Positions 25,101 through 37,100 of a stretch of 64,000 nt of DNA are shown here, piece after piece; position 1 is the first letter of the stretch, and every line of letters starts with the position of its first letter. This stretch comes from Ostrinia nubilalis (Eukaryota; Arthropoda; Insecta; Lepidoptera; Crambidae). A program made the position numbers and the translations under genes. The stretch lies in contig NC_087109.1 in assembly GCF_963855985.1 (NCBI RefSeq), positions 8,514,001 to 8,578,000 of the forward strand. The letters are read 5' to 3'. The notes beneath the pieces are model-generated. The model saw only the letters and a program-made list of their open reading frames with translations. It had not been told where the DNA came from and ran no database searches.

Positions 25101-28100
25101 CCAAAAGCATGGGGAAGTCCGTCTATACGCCATGTTTTAAAAAAATGCTTTTCTTTATAAAAATAAGCGCAGCAAATTTGATTAAATCATATCATATTAT
25201 ATAATACAGCACATGTTCTCCATTTCTTTTAATCAAAATGAAATTAGGATTAATATCAAAGTATAAATATGGTTGTTTTATGAATTCTCAATAAAGTATG
25301 CCGGACTTCCCCGCATTGACCTTAAATGTCTTTTTTTTTGAAGCGATAAGAGTCAATGACAGAACGGAAGAACAAAACACAAATAAATAAATGTCCTTGG
25401 ACATTTTACACTACGCTTCTATGTGCTTCTAGTCCCAAACTAAGCAAAGCTTGTACTATGGGCACTAGACAACGGACAAAAACATACTTAAATACTTTTT
25501 TTTTGTAAATAATACATTACAATACATAGTAACACCCATCACAGAAATTAAAATTCATCATTTCAATTTCTGCCCGGCCGGGAATCGAACCCGGGACCTC
25601 TCGGCATAGTAGTCCGTTCTGAACCACTACACCAAACGGCCGACACGAATTAATAATACATATATGTACCCAGTTTAGTAAAATATCAAAAGTATCTACC
25701 AAACTACTGGCAAGTTTTCTGCTGCTTTCATATTTTTCTTGCGGCGACAAGGATGTGGGCTTATTCAAATCTAGTAGCATCTGTAAAAAAGTAATTAAAT
25801 TGAACAAAGGTAGGTGAGTGACGTCATACCTTCCTATGATCTTCGCTAAAACATAAACGATGGAAATACAACATCAAACTTATTTATTGAAGACTAGCTT
25901 CTGCCCGCGGCTTCACCCGCGTGAAATTTAGTCTGTCACAGATCGTCATAATATAGCCTTTACGTTATTCTGGGTTATCTATACATATAATAAATCTGTA
26001 GAGAGGTCGATTCTGTACATGAAATATATTTTCAAAATAAGTAGGTATTAGGGGGTGATTAGTGATCGATACTGATGCCAAAAATGCAATCAGTAAAATT
26101 TTTGTCTGTCTGTCTGTCTGTATGTTCCTTATAGAAACAAAAACTACTAAACGGATTTTAACGAAACTTGGTACAATTATTCTTCGTACTCCTGGGCAGG
26201 TTATAGTGTACTTAGGAATTCCCACGGGAATTAGCGGGAAAATCCTTTTGTATGAAAAATCTAAACCGCTTAAGTTAGACGCTTGAAATTTGGCATGCAG
26301 GTATCTTAGTAAACTTAAAGCTTAGTTACAACAGGATATTGCAAAATTCCCACGGGAACGGGAGTTAGCATGAAAAAACATTTGTATGAAAAAATCTAAA
26401 CCGCGTAAGATAGATGAAGGGGGTAAAACGGGATCCACACGTACGAAGTCGCGGGCGGCCCCGCTAGTAAACAATAATACTGTAAAGTTTCACCAAAATC
26501 CGTTCAGTAGTTTTTGCGCGAAAGAGTAACAAACATCCAGACATCCAAACTTTCGCATTTATAAATATTAGTAAGATAGCTTGTGTCCGCGGCTTCGCTT
26601 TAGTTGATAGTCGTATAATTTATAGTAAATTAGCTGTAACTAAAAGTTAATGGATACTGGAAATTTCAATGGCGATAATAAAATATTATTGCGAACAAAA
26701 AAAAAACATCATTTAAATTTATCATCGCATTATTTTTAGCCAATCATAAGACTGATAATTCTTATTTCTAAGTAATTACATGACTCATTGATAAATTATG
26801 GGAATCTTTATTGATGTCATCGCACTGAAATACATTTTGATAGCACATAAGATACAATAATAAATAATTCTGATTGATAAAACTACACTTAAGTATTCAT
26901 CTACACTCAAGAATAGTTTTTTACCCCACTATACGTTTTTTACTTAAGCGTGTCCCAATAATAAGGTTCGATTTCCACCAAAGCCGAGGGGAGAGGTGTG
27001 TTTAATCAAACTAGGGCCCCGATTACGCTGAAAATTTTCATCTTCAACGTGCCCGGACGACGAACCAACATCAGCTGTTTTGACAAATCCATATCACGGT
27101 GTCGTTTTGACAGCTAGTTGAAACGAAGCATAGACGTAAACGTAGGTAAAGCTAAATATCTCATGTGACAATGAAAATACTAGGAAGGTACGTCCATTAT
27201 CAGCTCAGCTCAGCTGGAATGAAAAACGGAGCGCAACTGGAGAAGAAGCGCGTATGTATTGGAGACGTAAAAAATTTGCGTAATCGGGGCATAGGTATAG
27301 ATCAGTCTTTAACAAAGTGGGCGATAACGCCCCCTTGTGGGCGCTGCAGGCTTAAAGGGGGGCGGTAAGAGACCCAGAAAAAAATTCGGGACGTTGTGTA
27401 GAGGCTTGGGAGGCGTCACCTACTAGGAGGACTCTTAGACATCGACTGAGCTCGACTCTTGACTACAAAAATGGGGGGCGCTAAAAATGATTTATTCTTA
27501 AAGTGGGCAGTAGACTAAATAAGTTTGGGAACCACTGGTATAGATCGTTTCACGAAGACGCGCCCTACTAATTTTTGGTTGAGGGAAGCGCGGGGTGCGG
27601 GGAGTTTGATCCGAGCAATCCGAGCGTCATTATTGTAGTGTGCGTGTCATTACGCATAGGCACAACATTATCTACATAATTATTTGGAATTTGGACAGAG
27701 CATAATCAATGCGACAGATCTAAACAGTTGCTACCTTCTTTCGCATATTTTCGCTAACTAAATCACACCAAATCACACCATATTTGATTATTTTGATCGA
27801 AGACAATGATTGTATTTTTATCTTGAAAACAATCAATCAATCCTATATCGCATAATGTCGCTTTAACAAAGGACATTGTCAGAAACCGCCTTAGATTCCT
27901 AGACACAGCAGTAAAGTATCAAAATTAATCTCTTACTTTTTGAATACTTAAATATTAATTAGATTGTAACGGACACTTGAGGATTAGAAAATGAAATAAT
28001 AAAAGTCTTTTATATGTATTCCATAATACTATGACGACATCCGGACATTTTAGGGCGTGGCCTGCTCCATATCCTATGAAGTTCCATAATTTGTGTCGAT

Positions 28101-31100
28101 AAAATCTATGTAAAATCGGCACAAGGCAATGCCGTACTTCATTGTTAGGAATCCACGTAATAGTGATGTTGATTGCGGTCATCATAGACAATAAGATACC
28201 GATCTTGTAAATAAAATAAATCGTCCAAATTGCTACAGTATGACTAGATTTTAATTAAAAGTTAAAAATATATTGCACGATACTACAAGAAGCTATCTAA
28301 TGTGTCCAACTGGTCGAAGGTCATGAATAAAATAAAAAGAATTGTGATCATAACACTGATATAGACAATGACAACAATATGGGATCATATTTAATATATC
28401 TGTAACAGTTTCAAAATCCGATGAAAAATCCAATGCCGCTTAAAGTGAGAGAAATGTCTAAAGTTCTAATAGAATTGAAAGTTTTATTCGCTCAAAATGC
28501 TTATAACAATAATTGGTAATACATTTCAAATATTAAGTACCTTTATAATGTATCGATAGAACCAAAATGATGTCCTCTCAGCTTGGAAAGGGAAAACCCA
28601 GGATTGGGGGAGCGCTCCAGGCAATTTTCAGAACATTTCATAGGTAGTAGTAAATAATATTTATTTTATTATTAAAATTGAATATTTTGATATTGATAAA
28701 ATTGAATATATCTTTCGATTCAAATACCGAATATTTTTCAATCGATAATAATTATCGAGAATTGTTAATAATATTCAATTAAAAGTTGTTCAATCCCTAG
28801 TCATGCATATGTTATAGTCAAACCTCGAAGTTCCGACACTCCTAGGTTTGACTAGTCAATCCTCAGGTCTGACTAGAAGTCTTAGTCAAAGCCCAAACAT
28901 TACGGCCTTTGACTAAATAATGTTAGTCAAACCTAGGAGTAACTAATTTGGTCAGGCAAAGGTTGAAACTCAATTTAATGAAATCGGGGTTTGACTAGTC
29001 AAACCTCAATTAAGACTTTAAACTGAACTATACTTCATTCTGATCTTGAACTTATTAAGGCGTAACGGTCGGTTTTCACGCGCACGCGCAGCTGTCTCTT
29101 TAGGTGAAGGTACGAGTAACTAAACTTATTTACTGAGGTTGTTTGTCAGTGTTTCTAGATCGATCTTGAAATTACTAATTTTTAGGGTTCTGTTACCTTA
29201 AATTAAAGGATAAAGAGTTAAAACGCGACCCTTAGCGACAACCTTTAGCGAAGTCATAGTAGACTTCGCTAAAGGTTGTCTGTCACCAAGCTCGTATCTC
29301 ATGAATCATTCTCAAAATATTTAGTTTTTTATTCACCTTAAAAATAAATAGTTTTAGTTATAATCTTGCTGTGTACCTACTTGCATCGAATAAATATTTT
29401 TCTTTCTTTCTTTCTAAATATTTAAGAGGGGCTCCCATACAGCAAACGTGACTTGTTGCAGTTTTCTACTCGATATTAAAACGTAAACAGGTGAACCCTT
29501 GAAATATTCACATAATATTTACCTAGTTGCATATCTATTTTAAAAATAAATCATAAAATTAAAATAAAATAAATATTTATGGGGGGCTCCCATACAACAA
29601 CAAAGTCTCACGGAACCCTTCGTGAGCGAATCCGACTCGCACTTGGCCGGTTTTCTATTTGCCGTCTACTTTTGACCGAGTCTGCCAGTCGTTTCTAGGA
29701 TTGACTAGGCAAAGCCCGAAACAGATTATTTTAGTTTCGACGTTTGACTGAACAGTTTAGGCACTTCTAGGTTTGACTTAGTCAAAGGCCGAAATAAGAA
29801 TTCACTTCGGGGTTTGCCTGAAGGCCTTGGTCAAACCTAGGATAGACCAGTCATTCCGCGAAGAGACTTCACATCGACCTTTGACTATGACACATAGACT
29901 AAGACGGTAACCATGGAGATAGTTAGTTTGGTAAGTCACGTGTTAAATGTCAAGAGTGGAAAGTAAACATAGGATTCATGTTATTTATTTACGTGCAAAA
30001 TGTAAGTAAGTAAATCATAAAAGTGGAACGCCGAGCTATTTTCAAAACCCGTCCAATATTATAATACAATTTGGCTGCGACAACTACAATACAGAACATC
30101 TCCCAAATCGATGTGCATAAAATAATATAATACAATACTAGTAAGTAAGAGGTTATGATAACAATATTGCTATCAATAAGTTTATAGAATTGGTCCGCCA
30201 GGAATAATTGTTCTTACATAAAGATTTGTGTCATTTAGAACCTAGAAAGTATTTTTTCGGCACTGTTGATCTAACGGCGAACAATGTATGGAGAACGAAC
30301 ATTGTCCTTTGGATCTTAACACGCATACACAAACCACAAATTCCTTAAAAATACAAATTTTAATAATCATCACCTCATGTCGGCATAGGTACCTACATAA
30401 GGTACAGTCAAATAAATCGTGACACCCAAAGAGGCCAAAATGTTGAAAACACACCCTTATTCCAGTTGTAATAAAGACGTGTTGCGAACTTTTTGGCTTC
30501 TTTGAGTGTCACGAATTATTTAACGCTGACTGTACTGACATAATCATCGATAAACAAAGACGGTAGCAAATCAAGCGAAACACTGTGGCATCGTTATATC
30601 TTTTGTACATACCTACTAAAGTCTGGTCACGGAGCACGTAGAATTTTGTTCAATGACCCCAAGCTACCTATCCTTATCGCTCGCGCGTAATTATATTGCT
30701 GTCGCGACTGTGCGACGGGCGGCCGCAGTGAGTGTGCGAGCGCAACAGCAATATAATTACGCGCGAGCGATACAGATGTGTAGCTTGAACAAAATTCTAC
30801 GTGCTCAGGGACCGGACCATACTGGAAATTTTCAGTGTCCAAATTTTTAGGAGCGACTCAGAATCAGTAACTTAATCGATTTACGTAAAGAAAACTTTTT
30901 TCTTTCATATTTAATTATTTTTATCCGCTGTGCACGCTTTCAAAATTGGCTCACGTGGATAATTTGCTTCGTTCATAGAAAAAAACCGTACACACAGTTA
31001 ACTACAAAGCATTTAGACGTAATGGTACGCGAAAAAAAGCCTTAACTTTTAAAAATTAAGATATGGGCACCCGCGAATTATACTTCCAACAATTTTTTTT

Positions 31101-34100
31101 GCGAAAAATACCGCGATTAAGAATAATTAAGGTAAAGTTGTATTGTTAAATTGTTCTATGAGCTTATTAAAAAAAGTTGATACTTATTACACAATCAACC
31201 TGTATTTAAAAATAACAGTAGGTACCTATACAATAACGTACCTGATACTTGTGACCGAAGATATCGCGAAGTGCCCGGTCGATTTGTCGCAAGTCTGTGT
31301 GCGAACTGACGACTACCTTCACTTCGCAGCTGTCGCCGATCTCAACCCCAGACGGACTGAGCCGAGGGGGATGTGTTGTGTGTACCAGTAACGTTAGTTC
31401 TGATGCATCCCTGAAACAAAAGGTTACAATGATGCCAGGAGTCACGTTTGATGCTCCAGGATTAGCAGAATCGTGTTCAGGCACCAGTGAAATGGGCTAT
31501 AATGGGCCGCTGCAAATCCTTGTATTAAAGGTTGACGCATAGTACAGGTGTAATGAGTTGAGTTGAAGACTAGCAGAACCCATCAAGGAAAGAATGAAGG
31601 TTCTGTTTTAGTGAAAAAATAAGATGTTCAGACTTTTAGTAGGAAGTGCTTAAATCTGTTGTTTCGTCTTTGATTGCGCGTGAACTTAACCGCGATACCG
31701 AATTGCACATCAGCTGGAATGAGAATGGAGCGTGACTGGAGTGTGGACTAGAGTTGAAACGCAAATGATTTGGAATTTGGAGGCATTACAAATTAGCGCA
31801 ATCGGGGCCCTGGTTGGCTGCAATGCAGTGACGTCATGGACGAGTAGACATAGAGTGCAGTGACGTCAAGTCAAACATCGTTCTTATGACGGTTCCATTC
31901 GTTCTTTTTGGGGTTGAATGGCCTAATTCCAGCTGAAATCCATCTGCAATCTTTAACCATTACTTGGTAATCTACTCCTGACCTGGTGAGCTGCAGCGTG
32001 GTGACGTCACGCGCGTGCAGTATGAGGCTCTCGCACGCGGGCGCGTCGCGCGCGCACAGCGCGTCCACGAGCCGCGGGTCGAGCACGACGGACGCGCTGT
32101 CATAACGCGAGTTGAGGCCTAGTCTCTTAATGAGCGCACACCTATGGTCTCAGCAATGCTAATTCTATTGGCTCTGTGCACGATTACAGCGCCAACTAGC
32201 GTTCACAACTTTGTGGGCTCTGTCACATTGACATTTAGGTCGTATATTTGTGAAAAAATATCGAAATGAAAAAATAACAAATATTTTCGACTAATAAATT
32301 GTTGTGATACCACGATTTGGGTGGAAAAAAGGTTTTGAAATCATTTTGGTCATTCAAATCAAATGAGGTAAGTCCAAAAAGTGTGTTTAATTTTGATTGT
32401 GTCAGGGTTTGTTTACTTCATTTATAGTTGTAGTTTTACAGTAAAACAAAAAGAAAAAGCTACTTTAACGGTTTCATTATATAACAGTAAATATATTTAA
32501 ATGTTCCTGTATCGCTGGTAATAAATTAAATATCGTTTTCAGATCGAAATGAGTATTGTTTTGAAGACCGGATTTGTGAGTGTTACAATATCAAATTCCA
32601 ACCACAAACCGTATTTAAAGGAAACTTGTTGGTATTGGCTGGTCAAGTCCGAGATGTAGAAGAATTAAGAACAAAACAAGGGCAGAGTTCAATAATTCAC
32701 GCTCTCATCATAAGGCAAACATCTGTGCACAACAACTACTGTGACTCATTTTTGTACTACCACGTTGTATAGTCTAGTTATTTCCAAATCGCTTTGCCAT
32801 TGACAGATACATCGGATGACAGAGCTTACATTATTTCTACTTTTGAGCGCTGCGATAGATTATGTTACCCCCACCTAGTACTTCGCACCCAGCGAATATA
32901 AAGCCTGGTCCGTGAGCACGTAGAATCCCGTCCAATGACCCTAAGCTACCCATCCTTATCGCTCGCGCGTAATTATATTGCTGTCGCGACTGTGCGACGC
33001 GCGCCCGTAGTGAGTGTGCGAGCACGACAGCAACATAATTACGTGCGAGCGACAAGGATGGGCAGCTTGGGGTCATTGGACGGGATTCTACGTGCTCACG
33101 GACCAGGCTTTACCTAATTTTTAGTTACCTAAGATGAGTTCATCGACCTCCACCTCCAGCTGTGATAGTCTGACCGTCACGCGCAAAGCCAAGCGACTTT
33201 AGGAGGTTCTCACCTGGTGAGCTGCAGCGTGGTGACGTCACGCGCGTGCAGTATGAGGCTCTCGCACGCGGGCGCGTCGCGCGCGCACAGCGCGTCCACA
33301 AGCCGCGGGTCGAGCACGACAGACGCGCTGTCATAACGCGAGTTGAGATCCAACCATGTCTCTCTCTTCTCTGTGCCCTAAGAACAATAAACCATTTGGT
33401 GTAAAACCACAGAATAATAATAAGGTAAAACTATCACTGTCACGGGATTTTGCAACAAAAACACTTTTAAGGCTTCGGCAGACCAAACGCGGGGCAGTAG
33501 CAGCGCAGTTTGAATGCGGGCCCGCGCAAGTTGTAATACAAGAAACTCTTTGAAGTGTGTCACACGAAATTTGAACGCGGGCCCGCGCTCCAACCGCGCC
33601 GCACTGCAACTGCCGAACGACAAACCAGGCGGCGCGGGAGCGGAACAGAAGCGGCGCGAGCGCGGGCCCGCGCTGTTGTATTACTATGGCGGTCATATTA
33701 GCATGACACACCGGAGGCAGGGCGGTAACAGCGCCTTGAAAGCGGTTTTCGAATATTGAATTTTTTGACAAGCGCCCGCGTTGCCACTGCTTTGAAACTG
33801 CGTTGCCTTCAGTGTGCCTACTGCCGCGCTGCAACTGACCCGCACTGCTTCTGACCCGCGTTTGGTCTGTGGAAGCCTTTATAACGGTAAACAGATATTT
33901 ACCCTCCCGACGTTTCAACTCGGTTGCACGAGTCGAGGCAGCTTAGTATTATTTTTAGGCCTTTTTGGAGTCAAGAAAATCATCCGACTGGTCCCGTTCA
34001 GATGAATGTAATTCTTAAACGCAATGGTGAACTTAAATGAATTTTTTACCAGTTTTGTGTGAAGAATTAAGCTACCTGCCCAATTTTTTTCAGATTTTTG

Positions 34101-37100
34101 TGATGGCTAGAAATATCCCATTCTCATTACTTTTTTAACCAAGTATCAACAAGAATGACTTACCGATAACACGGCCACAGAGCCCACGGTTATTTTGCGG
34201 CACAAAAACGACGTAACGAGACTGCCAGTAGCATTGAACGCGTTCAAAAAATCTCTGGCGTCCTGGAACAAAAATAATATGCAATGTTTATAGTTTTTAA
34301 AAATTTTACATATAAAACCTTTTTCTCAGATGGGACTTGAAATCAAGATTGTTTACTACTAAGCATTATGCTACAGTGGTATACGCCAGGGTGACCACAA
34401 GTTATGCGAGTTTTAAGTTATTCAGGACCAATTAATTTCTCTACACAACAGAAGGACTTGGACTAGAGCAGTCTTTCCTAAAGTGGGCGATAACGCCCCC
34501 TTGTGGGCGCTGCAGGCTTATAGGGGGGCGGTAAGAGACCCCGGAAAAAAATCGGGGCGTTGAGAGGCTTGGGAGGCGTTTTGTAATTTCATCTATTATG
34601 AGGTCTCTTAGACACCAACTGAGCACTCGACTCTTGACTACAAATTTAATGGGGGCGCTAAAAAAGAATTTATTCTCAAAGTGGGCAGTAGACAAAATAA
34701 GTTTGGGAACCGCTGGACTAGAGCTATGTTAATAAGATTTCGATCATCTTTTGGGTCACCGATTAGAAGATAGTTGATAGTACTCATTCATGAGCTATGA
34801 TACCAATGGCACCCCCTTCCTCCCCCCTTATCATGGCATGTCAGGGGCCAAGTCCCCTGAAATATGACTCTAAATACGCTAATGATGACAGTTTTTGGAA
34901 TAAGTTCATCAAAGGTGTTTCAGGAAAAGTTGCAACGCTTTCCTCCCGACCGCTTCTGCGGGAACCACCTAACAGCGGCCGCTTGCCTCACAGACGCGTC
35001 ATGCTGCGGCAATACGGGACTATTCCCACCTCTCGTTCCCGCCACTGCAACTCCTGTGTAGCCAGGATCTACAGTTTGCCATAAAAACCCAACCAATGAA
35101 GGTCAAGTTTGTCCCGGGGGAAAGTTTAACTGTCATTGGACCCGCAACGAAATTAATCAGAAGAACATAGGAGGAGTTCGAAATCTCGCGGCAGTAGCCA
35201 GCAGAGTACCAACTTTTGACCTATATCACAGCTTAGACCTATCTTCTTCTCCTATGTTCTTCTGGTTAATTTCGTTGCGGGTCCAATGACAGTTTAACTT
35301 TCTCCAGGGAGAAACTTGACCTATATCTATTGGTTGGGTTTTTATGGCAAACTGTAGATCCTGGCTATACAGGAGTTGCAGTGGTGGAAAGTGGGAACGA
35401 GAGGTGGGAATAGTCCCGTACTTAGACCTATAATCTACTTTCATCATCATCATCATCATTTCAACCACAGGACGTCCACTAAGCTGCTGAACATAGGCCT
35501 CCCCCAATGACTTCCACAATCGCACGGTTGGTAGCGGCCTGCATCCAGCGTCTTCCTGCTACCTTTATCAGGTCGTCGGTTCACCTTGTGGGTGGACGTC
35601 GCACGCTCCCACTTTTTTACTTTAGTTGCGAATTATACCTTGAATCCTAGAGGCGGATTTGCCTATAATGCAGGGTGTGCGTTGCACACGGTTCTAGAGA
35701 GCGTCGTGCGCCACTGGCGCTCCCGAGTTTACTAGAGGGCACTAGGTTGATGATTGCACACGGGCGCTACATGGGATGGAGACGCCTCTATTGTACATTG
35801 GCTAAAGTCCGCTCTCACTCACTGCGGCCCACAGTGGTCTGAAAATGAAGCTCCCATACCATAGAAACTTAATGTCAGAAATTAATAAATAAAAATATGT
35901 ATTGTGTTTAGTATACCTCCCTTTGTTTTACTAATATAGTATGAAGGGTATGAGTAGCTCCATGTGTGAGAAAAAAAATATTTTATTTTTTTTTGTATGG
36001 AAAAAAACACTTAAAGTGGATTTTTTTTAAACTGAATAGAACTGAAGGGCTGGTACTCACATGAGCTATTGCACCATACACGGCGATCAAGATGACATAC
36101 AATTCTTGTGCCTTTGGGTGCCGCTTTGCATGTACCAAGCTTTGGAAATTTTGAATTTTCGGTAGGTGATTTTTCAAGTCTTTGATGTTTTTTTATGAAG
36201 TTATTAACCGCTTTCAATACGAGAATAGTATTTAAATTAATACTCATATAACTAGGAATATACTAAGGATATTTTTAAATATTTTTTATTTTGAAAATAT
36301 AAAAAAATAAAACGTTTAATCATTGAATGAAGTAACCAACCAGTTGGTAACTGACATTGTTATTAGTTCATCATTTCAGCCATAGGACGTCCACTGCTGA
36401 ACATAGGCCTCCCCCAATGCTTTCCATGTTGATCGATTGGCAGCGGCCTGCGTCCAGCGCTTCCCTGCTACCTTTACGATGTCGTCGGTCCACCTTGTAG
36501 GTGGACGTCCCACGCTGCGTTTTCCGGTACGCGGTATCCATTCCAGAACCTTTCTGCCCCATCGGCCGTTAGTTCTGCGTACTATGTGCCCTGCCCATTG
36601 CCACTTCAGCTTGCTAATCCGTCGGGCTATGTCAGCGACTTTGATTCGTTTACGGATCTCCTCATTTCTGATTCGATTTCGCAAAGAAACACCAAGTAGG
36701 TATAGCCCTCTCCATAGCACGCTGTGCAACTTTGAGCTTCTGTATAAGGCCTATAGTGAGAGGCCACGTTTCCCAGCCATAAGTTATCACTGGTAAAACA
36801 CATTGGTTATACACTCTAATCTTCAGGCATTGACGTATTTTGGACGAAAAGATGTTGCGTAGTTTCCCGAACGCTGCCCAGCCGAGTTGGATTCGACGAT
36901 TGACCTCCTTCTCAAATTGGACCTACCTAGCTGGATCGTTTCTCCGAGGTAGACATACTTGTCGACAATCTCGAGAATTGAGCTCCCAACTGAAACTGGG
37001 TAAGGCGCAACACGGACATTCGACATAAGTAAGCTTCGTTTTGTCCGTGTTCATCCTCAGACCTACCTGTAGGGTACCATATCGATTCTGCCATATCCAC

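Larger units (their letters stand above)
19837..25322 (+). mobile_element. Pogo/Tigger-type DNA transposon, 5.5 kb, nearly complete
   Basis: Inverted ends AGGTCAATGCGGGGAAGTCC at 19837 and GGACTTCCCCGCATTGACCT ending 25322, each flanked by TA (19835-19836, 25323-25324), the target duplication of the Tc1/mariner/pogo superfamily. Related words (GGGGAAGTCCGTC near 25113, GGAAAGTCCGGC near 20249) recur below the ends. It carries a transposase with one frameshift, two nested MITE-like inverted repeats, and an eight-unit tandem array. It is inserted in the intron between exons 8 and 9 of the SYCP2-like gene. Confidence 0.93.

Noticed and set aside
25570..25642. A tRNA gene on the minus strand
   Set aside because: The B box is perfect, but a non-tRNA body and A-rich tail follow and the acceptor stem does not close; it is a SINE head.
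26103..26121. The TCTG microsatellite as a separate feature
   Set aside because: It is a conserved internal part of the Helitron family, also present in the copy at 49634.
33331..33918. A 195-codon minus-strand ORF and overlapping GC-rich ORFs
   Set aside because: They run through a GC-rich palindromic MITE into exon 6 in the wrong frame; no domain and no splice logic.
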